Shown here piece by piece: positions 36,048-45,101 of a DNA stretch of 64,000 nt (its first letter is position 1; each line of letters starts with the position of its first letter). The stretch is from Streptococcus porci DSM 23759 (GTDB lineage Bacteria > Bacillota > Bacilli > Lactobacillales > Streptococcaceae): positions 189,868-253,867 of the forward strand of contig NZ_KE384089.1 of the NCBI RefSeq assembly GCF_000423765.1, read 5' to 3'. Below the pieces are notes generated by a model that saw only the letters and a list, made by a program, of their open reading frames with translations, was not told the DNA's origin and did not search any database. The position numbers and the translations under genes were made by a program.

Positions 36048-36629
36048 ATGACACAGCAATATAACAATAACTTCGACCGCGAACTTGGATGGGATGATGA
36101 AATTACCCAAGATGCTGCCCCGTTTATTACTTTGGCGCCAGGAGACTACGTTTTCACGGTTACTGGTTTTGAGCGTGCGCGACACACGCCTAATCCACAA
36201 AATCCGGGTAAATTACCAGCGTGTAATAAGGCAATCATTTCCATTGAAATTGAAACGGAAGAAGGGATTGCCTCTCTTAAACATAATCTTTTCCTTCACA
36301 CTTCGACAGAAGGAATGCTATCAGCTTTCTTTGGGGCTATTGGACAGAAAAAACACGGTGAACCTCTGCGAATGAATTGGAACGCAGTTCCAGGTGCAAA
36401 AGGCGTTTGTCGTGTAAGCAATCGAACTTACAACGATAATGTCTACAATGATGTTAAAAATATGATTTATGCAGATGAAGTAGATTGGTCGAAAGTATTA
36501 AATGCTAGTCAGCAACCAACGCAACAATCTTACCAAGCCCCTAGTCAGCCAGCTCCACAGCAGTCATATCAACAACCAACGCAACCACAACCACAACAAC
36601 CTGCACAGGGTAACTGGAGAGGATTCTAA
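36048..36629 (+). CDS. DUF669 protein (SSB-like)
   Basis: 193 aa. The conserved FITLAPGDYVFTVTGFER start and a Gln/Pro-rich tail (about 150-193) ending in an aromatic residue resemble single-strand-binding proteins. Shares one base with the helicase gene. Confidence 0.83.
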   Translation: MTQQYNNNFDRELGWDDEITQDAAPFITLAPGDYVFTVTGFERARHTPNPQNPGKLPACNKAIISIEIETEEGIASLKHNLFLHTSTEGMLSAFFGAIGQKKHGEPLRMNWNAVPGAKGVCRVSNRTYNDNVYNDVKNMIYADEVDWSKVLNASQQPTQQSYQAPSQPAPQQSYQQPTQPQPQQPAQGNWRGF

Positions 36630-38212
36630 TGCAGCTTAGACCGTATCAAGAAGAAGCACGGTCAAAAGTACAACAAGAGTGGGAAGAAGGCAGGAAGCGA
36701 ACACTTCTTGTCTTGCCTACTGGTTGTGGGAAAACTATTGTTTTTTCAAAAATTATTGAAGACCGTGTCAGACGTGGGGAGCGTGTCCTGGTATTGGCCC
36801 ATAGGTCTGAATTACTCGAACAAGCTAGTGATAAACTGAAAACCGCAACAGGATTGGGTACAGCTTTAGAAAAAGCGGAGAACACCTCTATTGGTTCCTG
36901 GTATCGTGTAGTAGTTGGTTCGGTCCAAACTTTGCAACGCGAGAAAAGGCTTAGCCAGTTTCCACCTAACTACTTTGACACTATCGTTATTGACGAAGCC
37001 CACCACGCTATATCAGACGGTTATCAAAGAGTACTGCAACACTTTGAAGAGTCTAACGTGCTGGGCGTTACTGCAACACCCGACCGTGGCGACAAGCAGA
37101 ACCTAGGAAAATATTTTGATAGTTTAGCTTATGAATATTCACTGGTAGATGCTATCAAGTCAGGTTACTTATCTAAAATCACAGCAGTTACAATACCTTT
37201 GACTTTGGACTTATCAAGCGTCAGTCAGCAGGCAGGAGATTTTAAAGCTAGTGAAATTGGAACAGCCTTAGATCCTTATCTGGAGCAGATTGCTGATGAA
37301 ATGGTAAAACAGTGTGCTGACCGTAAGACAGTGGTATTCTTGCCACTGGTAAAGACATCGCAGAAGTTCCGTGACATTCTAAATGCTAAAGGTTTTAGAG
37401 CTGCAGAAGTCAACGGTGAATCTAAAGACCGTGCAGAAATCTTAGAAGACTTTGACAAGGACAAATACAACGTTCTTTGTAACTCTATGCTTTTGACAGA
37501 GGGCTGGGATTGCCCAACAGTTGATTGTGTGGTAGTTCTTAGACCGACAAAAGTCAGAGCGCTATATAGCCAAATGGTGGGACGTGGGACACGTTTAGCA
37601 CCAGGTAAGGAAAATCTATTATTGCTTGATTTTCTATGGCACACTGAACGCCATGAACTATGCAGACCTGCTCACCTAATCGCTGGCAGTCCAGAAGTGG
37701 CACAAAAGATGGTCGAGAACATGACTGAGGAAACAGAGGTAGCATTTGAACTCATCGAAGCCGAAGAGGTTGCTGCTAAAGATGTCATCGCAGAACGTGA
37801 AGAGGCACTGGCTAAACAACTTGCAGAAATGCGTAAGCGTAAACGTGCTTTGGTTGACCCTCTGCAGTTTGAAATGTCTATCAATGCAGAGGACTTAGTA
37901 GACTATGTCCCTGAATTTGGTTGGGAAATGGCACCAGCAAGCGACAAGCAATTAAAAGCACTTGAAAAGTTCGGTATCTTTACTGATGAGATTGGCAACG
38001 CTGGAAAAGCTACTAAGTTGCTGGATAGACTGTCTAAACGTCGTGATGCAGGATTGACTACACCTAAACAAATCAGACTACTGGAGCGTTATGGTTTCCA
38101 ACATGTAGGTATGTGGAAGTTTGAGAGTGCAAAAAATATGATTGATCGTATCGCAGGAGCTGGTTGGAGATTACCTCGTGGCATTGTAGCTAGAGAATTT
38201 CAGCCGGAATAG
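36629..38212 (+). CDS. DEAD/DEAH-box helicase
   Basis: 527-aa superfamily 2 helicase. QxxxR region LRPYQEEA, Walker A LPTGCGKT, motif II DEAHH, motif III VTATPDR, and C-terminal MLLTEGWDCP and YSQMVGRGTR. Like RecG/UvsW-type phage helicases. A C-terminal extension (about 400-527) has two similar helical repeats. Confidence 0.92.
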   Translation: MQLRPYQEEARSKVQQEWEEGRKRTLLVLPTGCGKTIVFSKIIEDRVRRGERVLVLAHRSELLEQASDKLKTATGLGTALEKAENTSIGSWYRVVVGSVQTLQREKRLSQFPPNYFDTIVIDEAHHAISDGYQRVLQHFEESNVLGVTATPDRGDKQNLGKYFDSLAYEYSLVDAIKSGYLSKITAVTIPLTLDLSSVSQQAGDFKASEIGTALDPYLEQIADEMVKQCADRKTVVFLPLVKTSQKFRDILNAKGFRAAEVNGESKDRAEILEDFDKDKYNVLCNSMLLTEGWDCPTVDCVVVLRPTKVRALYSQMVGRGTRLAPGKENLLLLDFLWHTERHELCRPAHLIAGSPEVAQKMVENMTEETEVAFELIEAEEVAAKDVIAEREEALAKQLAEMRKRKRALVDPLQFEMSINAEDLVDYVPEFGWEMAPASDKQLKALEKFGIFTDEIGNAGKATKLLDRLSKRRDAGLTTPKQIRLLERYGFQHVGMWKFESAKNMIDRIAGAGWRLPRGIVAREFQPE

Positions 38213-38220
38213 GAGAATAA

Positions 38221-40467
38221 ATGACAGAACGAGAATTTGACCTCATCCCATTACTAGATTACATTGACCCGTCTGTCCTGTCTTATCAGGAATGGGTCAA
38301 TGTCGGTATGGCTTTAAAACAGGAAGGCTATACTGCTATGGATTGGGATACTTGGTCACAAGCAGATAAGCGTTACAAAAAAGGCGAGTGTTTTGCCAAA
38401 TGGGACACCTTCCAAGGAAATGGTCTCGGTACTGTTACTGGGGCAACTATCACACAGATGGCCAAGGATAATGGCTGGACATCAGATTTTAAAATGAGCG
38501 ATGATGCTCATGAGTTGGGTTGGAATGACACCATTGACCGTGATTATAAAATTGTTGATAAAAACTGGGTTGAGTCCAAGGAAATCCAAGAGCCTCATAA
38601 CTGGCAACCTGTTCAAGACCTTATCCGTTACTTAGAGACCCTTTTTGATTCCACAGACTTAGTAGGCTATGTAACTTCTACGTATCCGATTGAAACAGAT
38701 AACGGAACCATATATAAACCTACTCAAGGAAATTATGACCGCACTGCTGGAGAGCTTATCCAAGCCTTGCAGAAAAACGGTAACGACATCGGAGCAGTCT
38801 TTGGTGACTACAAAGAAGAAGCTGGTGCATGGATTCGGTTTAACCCTTTGGACGGAAAAGGAGTCAAGAACGATAACGTGACAGACTTCCGCTATGCCTT
38901 AGTTGAGTCTGACAGCATGGACCTTGGTAAGCAATATGCTTTATTTAAAGAATTAGAGTTACCAATTGCTACGTTGGTACATTCAGGTAAAAAATCTCTA
39001 CATGCTATCGTCAAAGTAGATGCTAGAGACTATCAGGAATACCGTAAGCGTGTGGATTACATCTATCAAATCTGCAAAAAGAATGGACTTGATATTGATA
39101 CCCAAAACCGTAATCCTAGCCGTTTATCACGGATGCCTGGTGTTACTAGAAACGGACATAAGCAGTTTTTGATTGATACTGACCTAGGTAAATCTAGCTA
39201 TGAAGAATGGTATCAATGGGTAGAAGACCTTAACGATGATTTACCTGATCCAGAAACGCTAGCTGATGAATGGGATAATATGCCAGAGCTTGCTCCTGAG
39301 TTAATCAAAGGAGTTCTTAGACAAGGACATAAGATGTTGATTGCTGGACCATCTAAAGCTGGTAAATCCTTTGCTTTGATTGAGCTATCCATAGCGATAG
39401 CAGAAGGTCAGAAATGGCTAGGGTGGCAGTGTGAACAAGGAAAAGTATTATACGTCAATCTGGAGCTAGATAGACCATCAGCCCTACACCGTTTCAAGGA
39501 TGTTTATAACGCTATGGGGTTACAACCTAGCAATGTGGCAAATATTGACATCTGGAATCTACGCGGGAAGACCGTGCCGATGGATAAGCTAGCGCCAAAA
39601 CTAATCAGACGGTCACTTAAGAAGAATTACCAAGCTGTTATCATTGATCCGATTTACAAGGTCTTAACGGGCGACGAAAACTCAGCAGACCAGATGGCTC
39701 ACTTTACCAATCAGTTTGATAAGGTAGCTACTGAGCTTGGTTGTAGTGTCATTTACTGTCACCACCACTCGAAAGGGGCTCAAGGTGGTAAGAAGTCCAT
39801 GGACCGTGCAAGTGGTTCAGGGGTGTTTGCTCGTGATCCAGATGCGTTGATTGACCTAGTAGAACTTGAGCTGACTGAAGAACTTATCAAGGCACGGTCA
39901 GAAAAAGCAGCAGCTAAGATTTACCAACAGGCTTTGCAGGAAAAAGCCTTGGACTACTACCAGCACGAAGTCACTCTTGATGACTTAGAAAGTCGTTATC
40001 AAATGCAACAGCATTTTGACAAAGCTATTAAGGACATCATGGTAAAACAGCCATACCTGGAAGCAGTCAAGAAAGCTCAGCATGAAGTGGAGATTGCGAC
40101 AGCTTGGCGAGTGGAAGGTACGCTACGTGAGTTTGCGAAGTTCCAACCAGTTAATATGTGGTTCAGTTATCCGAAGCACGAAGCCGATACAACAGGTGTG
40201 CTGGCTGATATTCAGTTGGAGGAAAGTAAACCGAACTGGCAGAAGGCGAAAGAAAGTAGGAAATCTAAGAAAGAAAAATCAGAAGAACGTAAGCAAAAAA
40301 TAGATACTGCTTACAGCGCTCTATTTGATGGATTAACACCAGTATCAATTTCTGAATTACAGGAATATTTAGATGTTTCAAGTGAAAAAACAGTTCGAAA
40401 TTACTTAAAAGAACATGGTGGATTTGATGTCAAAAACGGAATTGTCTACCAAAAAAAGAAAGAATAG
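38221..40467 (+). CDS. Phage primase-helicase (PriCT plus RepA-like ATPase)
   Basis: 748 aa. The N-terminal PriCT-like segment has PSVLSYQEWVNVGMALKQEG. A primase-polymerase-like central region contains KKSLHAIVKVDA and NRNPSRLSRMPGV. The RepA-type helicase domain has Walker A GPSKAGKS (about 376), VIIDPIYKVL and YCHHHSKG. A C-terminal winged-helix region (about 690-748) follows a Lys-rich linker. It initiates phage replication, probably at the iterons just downstream. Confidence 0.88.
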   Translation: MTEREFDLIPLLDYIDPSVLSYQEWVNVGMALKQEGYTAMDWDTWSQADKRYKKGECFAKWDTFQGNGLGTVTGATITQMAKDNGWTSDFKMSDDAHELGWNDTIDRDYKIVDKNWVESKEIQEPHNWQPVQDLIRYLETLFDSTDLVGYVTSTYPIETDNGTIYKPTQGNYDRTAGELIQALQKNGNDIGAVFGDYKEEAGAWIRFNPLDGKGVKNDNVTDFRYALVESDSMDLGKQYALFKELELPIATLVHSGKKSLHAIVKVDARDYQEYRKRVDYIYQICKKNGLDIDTQNRNPSRLSRMPGVTRNGHKQFLIDTDLGKSSYEEWYQWVEDLNDDLPDPETLADEWDNMPELAPELIKGVLRQGHKMLIAGPSKAGKSFALIELSIAIAEGQKWLGWQCEQGKVLYVNLELDRPSALHRFKDVYNAMGLQPSNVANIDIWNLRGKTVPMDKLAPKLIRRSLKKNYQAVIIDPIYKVLTGDENSADQMAHFTNQFDKVATELGCSVIYCHHHSKGAQGGKKSMDRASGSGVFARDPDALIDLVELELTEELIKARSEKAAAKIYQQALQEKALDYYQHEVTLDDLESRYQMQQHFDKAIKDIMVKQPYLEAVKKAQHEVEIATAWRVEGTLREFAKFQPVNMWFSYPKHEADTTGVLADIQLEESKPNWQKAKESRKSKKEKSEERKQKIDTAYSALFDGLTPVSISELQEYLDVSSEKTVRNYLKEHGGFDVKNGIVYQKKKE

Positions 40468-40479
40468 GGAAAGAAAAAA

Positions 40480-40645
40480 ACAGGAAATTTTCCCTGTAAA
40501 AAACATGAAAAGTTGTGTTATTTTCCCTTTCTAAATCCTGTAAAAAACATAAAATTTCTTTTTTTCTAAATCCTGTAAAAAACATAAATTCTATATCTTT
40601 TTCCGGAAAAAGAAAGGGTACAACTACTAAAGTAGTTGTTAAGAT
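40480..40645. repeat. Candidate phage replication origin with iterons and palindromes
   Basis: CCTGTAAAAAACAT occurs at 40493, 40537 and 40572; the last two copies share longer flanks (TTTCTAAAT before). Perfect palindrome TCTTTTTCCGGAAAAAGA is at 40596-40613 and hairpin ACAACTACTAAAGTAGTTGT at 40620-40639. The segment is AT-rich, lacks a credible gene and follows the primase-helicase. Confidence 0.6.
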
Positions 40646-40766
40646 GTTTTTCCTTCGTCAAAAGTCAAAGAGAAAAGGAAAAGGGGCTGTAAGTCCTGCC
40701 CCTTTATCCTTTGTCTCATCTTTGACAAAGGCGCACATAAAAACAAAAAATGAAAGAAGGTAAAAA

Positions 40767-40985
40767 ATGAAACCACACCAACAAAGAATGATTGATGAAT
40801 ATAAACAGTTAAAAGAACGTGCTGAAAAATTAGGAGTACTTCTTGGTAAAGCAGCAATTGATGAACTTGAATTTAGGCTTTCTTGTCCAATTGAGTTGTT
40901 ACAAGCTCAGTGGCACGCTATGGGAGCGTACCTAAAAATCTTGGAAGAACGAGCAAAGTTTGAAGGGATTGATTTAGATGATTGA
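40767..40985 (+). CDS. Hypothetical phage protein (72 aa)
   Basis: ATG 40767 after AAGAAGG. Helical (QQRMIDEYKQLKERAEKLGV); resembles short phage proteins near RusA genes. Overlaps RusA by 8 nt. Confidence 0.7.
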   Translation: MKPHQQRMIDEYKQLKERAEKLGVLLGKAAIDELEFRLSCPIELLQAQWHAMGAYLKILEERAKFEGIDLDD

Positions 40986-41373
40986 ATTTTTCTTGCCAAT
41001 GGAGAAAATCCCAACGACAACTCACCAGCAGAAAAAAGTGACCGTCAGAAATGGCAAGCCACACTTCTACGAACCTGAAAGTTTGAAGAATGCCAGAGAT
41101 AAATTTACAAGTCTTTTAGCCCAATATGTGCCGCCTGATAAAATTGACGGACCAATCAGACTGACAGTCAAGTGGTTATTTCCAAAAATTAAAGGAAGCA
41201 CCAACGGGCAGTACAAAACGACTAAGCCAGATACTGACAACTTGCAAAAGTTACTTAAGGACTGCATGACTGAACTTGGCTACTGGAATGATGATGCCCA
41301 GGTAGCCAGTGAGATTGCTGAGAAATTTTGGGCGGATACAGTTGGTATTTATGTAAAGGTGGAACGGCTATGA
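40978..41373 (+). CDS. RusA-family Holliday junction resolvase
   Basis: 131 aa. The RusA core KTTKPDTDNLQKLLKDCM and LGYWNDDAQV provide the catalytic Asp residues. Resolves branched DNA for packaging. Confidence 0.92.
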   Translation: MIEFFLPMEKIPTTTHQQKKVTVRNGKPHFYEPESLKNARDKFTSLLAQYVPPDKIDGPIRLTVKWLFPKIKGSTNGQYKTTKPDTDNLQKLLKDCMTELGYWNDDAQVASEIAEKFWADTVGIYVKVERL

Positions 41374-41594
41374 AAATTAACTACATAGAATTCTTTGAAG
41401 TAGAAGTCCCAAACTGGATGCGGGCCAGTAACCAAAAAATGCAGGAAGTTGGTTTTGGTAGTCTAGCTTACTGGCAGTGGGCTAACCAATCTATTGTTGC
41501 TATCTGTGAGAAATACGGAAATGATAGTCTAGTCAATAGTCAGTTTCACCTCATCTGGGAATGGTTGGAAGAAAAAACTAACGAGGGGAAATAG
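41370..41594 (+). CDS. Hypothetical phage protein (74 aa)
   Basis: ATG 41370 (AAAGGTGG upstream), 4-nt overlap with RusA. Aromatic-rich (FEVEVPNWMRASNQ, AYWQWANQS). Unknown. Confidence 0.65.
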   Translation: MKINYIEFFEVEVPNWMRASNQKMQEVGFGSLAYWQWANQSIVAICEKYGNDSLVNSQFHLIWEWLEEKTNEGK

Positions 41595-41596
41595 CA

Positions 41597-41788
41597 ATGG
41601 TATATCGTAAGAAAGAATACGCTCTTTACAAGGGCGATAAGTTGATTGGGATTGGTACGCAGGACGAGTTAGCTGCTCTTATCGGTGTTAAGTCTAAAAC
41701 GATACATTATTACGGCACACCAACATATCAAAAAAGGACTAATCCAGCAAAAGCTAAGAGATTAGTTAGGTTGGACGATGAGACGTAG
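41597..41788 (+). CDS. Hypothetical phage protein (63 aa)
   Basis: Starts with EYALYKGDKLIGIGTQDELA, a pattern of small phage proteins with a helix-turn-helix-like half (ELAALIGVKSKTIHYY). Function unknown. Confidence 0.65.
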   Translation: MVYRKKEYALYKGDKLIGIGTQDELAALIGVKSKTIHYYGTPTYQKRTNPAKAKRLVRLDDET

Positions 41789-41801
41789 TAGGGGGCAACT
41801 A

Positions 41802-42116
41802 ATGGAAAATAATTTTTTAGAGAAAGTTCGACTGATTATCAATCATTGGATTTTATTTTCGATTGTAATCACACCAGCGCTCATCGTTTGGAAAATGGAT
41901 CAACTAGAAGCTAAGATTACTCAGCCCATCATCATCTACCAAGTGGACAATTCAGGTGGTCTGATGACCGGCAAAATAACAGACAAGGAGATTATAGACG
42001 GACGCTACACGGTCACGGTTGAGGCTTATGGTAAGTTTCTGGTGACAAAAGAGCAGTATGAGGAAATCGAAATCGGGCAGGAAATGCCAGAGTATTTGAA
42101 AGGACGGGGGAGTTGA
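41802..42116 (+). CDS. DUF1372-type membrane-anchored phage protein
   Basis: 104 aa from ATG 41802. One N-terminal membrane helix (WILFSIVITPALIVW, about 15-30) followed by an exposed beta domain (ITDKEIIDGRYTVTVEAYGKF). Seen in many streptococcal phages; role unknown. Confidence 0.75.
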   Translation: MENNFLEKVRLIINHWILFSIVITPALIVWKMDQLEAKITQPIIIYQVDNSGGLMTGKITDKEIIDGRYTVTVEAYGKFLVTKEQYEEIEIGQEMPEYLKGRGS

Positions 42117-42415
42117 TGACACATTGTGATTTTACGACTAAGCGATTGAATATGCCAACTGTGGAAGGTCAGTTTACAGGGTTTAGAGTTGTGCATGATA
42201 ACGTTAACAATCCAAGCCATTATCAAGGCAACTATGGCATGGAATCGATTGACGTGCTTAGAAACTTCATGACACCAGAACAGCTTAAAGGTTTCCATCT
42301 CGGAAATGCTTTGAAGTATCAGCTACGTTATCAAAAGAAAAACGGTCTGGAAGACCTGAAAAAAGCAAGAAAGAATCTTGATTGGTTGATTGGGTTGGAA
42401 GAAGCAGATGAATAA
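42116..42415 (+). CDS. DUF3310 protein
   Basis: 99 aa. Core NNPSHYQGNYGMESIDVLRNF and FHLGNALKYQLRYQKKNG-DLKKARKNLDWL is the SaV-like/DUF3310 family, possibly a nucleotide-pool or kinase-like helper. One-base overlap with the previous stop. Confidence 0.85.
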   Translation: MTHCDFTTKRLNMPTVEGQFTGFRVVHDNVNNPSHYQGNYGMESIDVLRNFMTPEQLKGFHLGNALKYQLRYQKKNGLEDLKKARKNLDWLIGLEEADE

Positions 42416-42704
42416 AATGAGCACAAGAGAACAATTACTGGCATTATTGTTTGTATTACCATTAAGCTTTATCTTATCGGGATTGGTAATACAATATGGA
42501 TGGAATAACATCTTAACAACTTTAGACGGAGTCCCAAGTATAACACTAGCACAAGCGATAGGCCTTGATATACTGGTCAGCTATATTATTGTTAGCGGTG
42601 GACGAAAGGAAAATGATTATGACTTTGGCGAATTATTGTCAAAAGTAATCGGTACACCTATTTTTACATTCGTTCTACTTTGGATTGTCACACTATTTTT
42701 GTAG
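42408..42704 (+). CDS. Two-helix membrane phage protein (98 aa)
   Basis: Hydrophobic segments at about 10-30 and 78-98, plus a weaker middle one. No family recognised. The start could be ATG 42408 or 42417. Not placed like a holin, which should lie after the tail genes. Confidence 0.6.
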   Translation: MNKMSTREQLLALLFVLPLSFILSGLVIQYGWNNILTTLDGVPSITLAQAIGLDILVSYIIVSGGRKENDYDFGELLSKVIGTPIFTFVLLWIVTLFL

Positions 42705-42716
42705 AGAGGGAAACAG

Positions 42717-43217
42717 ATGAACACACAGGAAGCGATTAAAAAAATAAAACAATTGCCATTAATTAATTACTCGTCGACGGAATTCGTCGAAGAAATTATC
42801 GACATCGTTAATCAAATCGACCAGCCGCAGAAGGTTGTGGTGCCTGCATTTATTGATAGCTATATCCGATATGCAAAAGTCGAAGGCATGTCATTATTTA
42901 TTGCAATGGATAATGCTCAAAATAAAGAATCAGAGTGGATCATTAATAACCAAGAAACCTTCGCCCGTGCCTGGCTCTTCGGCTACGAGGTTGAGCAGGA
43001 GAAGTTGTATACGGTTGAGATACCGAATCCGCATGCAACCCATGACGATGTGTATATTTTAGGGAGAACCCTATCAGGAAGTATTGCTATTTGGCGTTCC
43101 GTAGGACGGAATGGTAATAAAAATTATGATAGCGATTTTCAACTCACTGAATCCGAAATCAAACAGGATTTTGAGTGGGCGTGGCAGTTTGCGAAAGAGG
43201 TGGAGGAAGATAAATGA
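42717..43217 (+). CDS. DUF1642 protein
   Basis: 166 aa. FARAWLFGYEVEQEKLYTVEIPN is the family hallmark of DUF1642 in streptococcal and lactococcal phages. Function unknown. Confidence 0.83.
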   Translation: MNTQEAIKKIKQLPLINYSSTEFVEEIIDIVNQIDQPQKVVVPAFIDSYIRYAKVEGMSLFIAMDNAQNKESEWIINNQETFARAWLFGYEVEQEKLYTVEIPNPHATHDDVYILGRTLSGSIAIWRSVGRNGNKNYDSDFQLTESEIKQDFEWAWQFAKEVEEDK

Positions 43218-43423
43218 ATACAAATTTCAGGCAATGTGAATGCGGATGTGACCTTTTCGCAATAAAACAGAATGTTTCTGGGTTTAGTTACTTTGTTGTC
43301 GGAAGTTTTGGGGAAGAAGCTGACAATAGTGGGATGTGTGACCATCTTTCTTTTAAAAAATCTTGGAAGTATTTTCGGTGCGTAGATTGCGGTAGAAGAG
43401 CTAATCCTGCGGAGGTGGAGTGA
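43214..43423 (+). CDS. Small zinc-ribbon-like phage protein (69 aa)
   Basis: Cys pairs CECGC near the start and CVDCG near the end suggest one zinc site. 4-nt overlap with DUF1642. Confidence 0.65.
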   Translation: MNTNFRQCECGCDLFAIKQNVSGFSYFVVGSFGEEADNSGMCDHLSFKKSWKYFRCVDCGRRANPAEVE

Positions 43424-43605
43424 TGAGCTTTGAGGATAGATTAGCTGAGTTTCGCAGACAGCTTATTTCTGGGGCCATATATAGCCGTCTTCCAGGAAAA
43501 AATGAGGAGACACTGGCCATGATTAGCCTGTACCGTTTCGGGTCATCTAACGCTAGACTAGAAGCCAAAAGATGGCTACAAAAGGTAATGGAAGGGGTGG
43601 AGTGA
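43423..43605 (+). CDS. Hypothetical phage protein (60 aa)
   Basis: ATG 43423 after GGAGGTGGAG. Helical (SFEDRLAEFRRQL, ARLEAKRWLQKVM). Unknown. Confidence 0.55.
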   Translation: MSFEDRLAEFRRQLISGAIYSRLPGKNEETLAMISLYRFGSSNARLEAKRWLQKVMEGVE

Positions 43606-43739
43606 TGAAAAATTTAAGTTCCTACATGCTGTCGGTTCGAAGAGGTCCAGATGGAGTGATGTGGAGAGAAACAGACTACCACAAGCAGAAAGAGCTTGAA
43701 AAGAAGAATCCAATATTTAAGCGAGGAGGCAGAAAATGA
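43605..43739 (+). CDS. Hypothetical phage protein (44 aa)
   Basis: ATG 43605 with GGGGTGGAG, overlapping the previous stop. Basic; sequence VRRGPDGVMWRETDYHKQKE. Unknown. Confidence 0.55.
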   Translation: MKNLSSYMLSVRRGPDGVMWRETDYHKQKELEKKNPIFKRGGRK

Positions 43740-43873
43740 TACCGAAAATTGAGACCTGTGAAGAATGCGGACGCAAGTACAAAGAGGGCACAATGGACTA
43801 TGGCAATATCTTTCAGACAGGGTATTGTGGCGATTGTTTGGTTGAACGTGTAGAAAGAGGAGAAGAATGGTAG
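43736..43873 (+). CDS. Small CxxC-CxxC protein (45 aa)
   Basis: CEECG and CGDC form a probable zinc ribbon. ATGA overlap with the preceding gene and GGAGG upstream. Confidence 0.6.
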   Translation: MIPKIETCEECGRKYKEGTMDYGNIFQTGYCGDCLVERVERGEEW

Positions 43874-44223
43874 TACCGAAGTTTAGGGCATTTTACGAAG
43901 GTAAAATGTATGAAGTTAAAGCTGTGATTTGGACCAGTCGCGGATTGTACGTGACGTTGGACGAAGGCAACAAGGCTGGCAGACGTGTACGTGGAGCGAA
44001 ACTCATGCGATCCACAGGGCTGTTTGATAAAAACGGCAAGGAGATTTTTGAGGGGGATATTGTTAGAATGCACTCAGGAGAGCTTTTACCAGTAAAGCTG
44101 CACCACGGCATGTTCGAGCCCGTTTGCTATTACGCCAGCCGTGCCTTTGGAAGGGTTGGGAATGTTTTTGAAAACCCTGAGTTGTTAGAACATCCAGATT
44201 TTAGGGAGGAAATCAATGACTGA
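43867..44223 (+). CDS. YopX-family protein
   Basis: 118 aa. KFRAFYEGKMYEV at the start and STGLFDKNGKEIFEGDIV in the middle are the YopX signature. Common in phages; role unknown. Confidence 0.88.
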   Translation: MVVPKFRAFYEGKMYEVKAVIWTSRGLYVTLDEGNKAGRRVRGAKLMRSTGLFDKNGKEIFEGDIVRMHSGELLPVKLHHGMFEPVCYYASRAFGRVGNVFENPELLEHPDFREEIND

Positions 44224-44434
44224 AAAACTAGGCGTGCTACTGGTCGATGTGCCAGAGCCGAAGCTATTTTGCTATATGTTCATAGTGGATGTAGGCATAT
44301 GTGGGAAGTCCATTTACACAACAACCGAATCGAATGTGTGGGAAGATGTAATATACCAAGCTTACAAATGCACTCAAGAAGAAGCAAAAAAATACCCACA
44401 ATTCCGATGGGTAGCGTTGGAGGAGTTAGAATAA
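44216..44434 (+). CDS. Hypothetical phage protein (72 aa)
   Basis: 8-nt overlap with the YopX gene. Beta-rich, with VWEDVIYQAYKCTQEEAKKYP. Unknown. Confidence 0.6.
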   Translation: MTEKLGVLLVDVPEPKLFCYMFIVDVGICGKSIYTTTESNVWEDVIYQAYKCTQEEAKKYPQFRWVALEELE

Positions 44435-44448
44435 CTAGCCCAAGCTTG

Positions 44449-44687
44449 CCAGATTGTCGCAGGTCTGGTAAGCATTACAGCCTAAATAAATAGAAAGTAG
44501 GATTTCCCTTTTTTAGTTGTTTAGTAAATCTAACGCGATTGATGGGCTGGTCGTTATTAAATAAGGCAGCACCAAAAATAAATAAAGATTGATACACGCT
44601 GAGTCGCTGCCTCTCAGCAAAAAAAGCCAGCCTGCGCTAGCTCCTTTGTTATGTTATGCAAACCTATTATACCACAAAGGAGTTAAT
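44449..44687 (+). promoter_or_regulatory. Leader of the late regulator
   Basis: No gene here. Stems seen: CTTGCCAGA/TCTGGTAAG (44449-44473), GCTGAG/CTCAGC at about 44598-44619, and CTCCTTTGT (44641-44649) with ACAAAGGAG (44674-44682). The last sequesters the ribosome site of the next gene if transcription starts upstream. Confidence 0.45.
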
Positions 44688-45101
44688 ATGAACAAACTGT
44701 CGGATGTAGAATTGCGAGCACTTGACGCGAAACTTTTTGATTATCAGCAGATAGACAGAAAAATTGCTATTCGTAAACTGGAAATTCAAACGGAAACGTC
44801 CAATGACTGCAACGTTGGTGGGGGACGACCTAACATCGTTTCTAAGCCAACAGAATCCCTTGTGGCGCGCTGGTCTAGTGACGTAAGGATAAACGGGCTA
44901 GAGCAGTTTAGGAAAGCCGTAGAAGCCACGCTAGAGGCCTTAGACGACGAGTTAAAGAGAATCTTTTATCTGCGCTGGTCTAGAAGCTCTGTCAATAGCT
45001 GGGAAGAAATTGCGGATATGCTACATGTGTCTCGCAAGAGTATCTACCGAAAGAGGGAACGAATCTTAACGATTTTTGCAGATTTTAGGGGAGATTTGTA
45101 A
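44688..45101 (+). CDS. ArpU/RinA-like phage late transcription regulator
   Basis: 137 aa from ATG 44688 (AAAGGAG). The C-terminal sigma-like HTH is NSWEEIADMLHVSRKSIYRKR, after a helical N-terminus. Proteins of this size just before the packaging genes activate the late operon in Gram-positive phages. Confidence 0.78.
   Translation: MNKLSDVELRALDAKLFDYQQIDRKIAIRKLEIQTETSNDCNVGGGRPNIVSKPTESLVARWSSDVRINGLEQFRKAVEATLEALDDELKRIFYLRWSRSSVNSWEEIADMLHVSRKSIYRKRERILTIFADFRGDL

Noticed and set aside
40515..40763. 82-codon frame after the primase gene
   Set aside because: It reads through the iterons and palindromes with very biased composition and no ribosome site.
42408..42704. Holin
   Set aside because: Hydrophobic, but located in the early accessory genes far from the expected lysis module.
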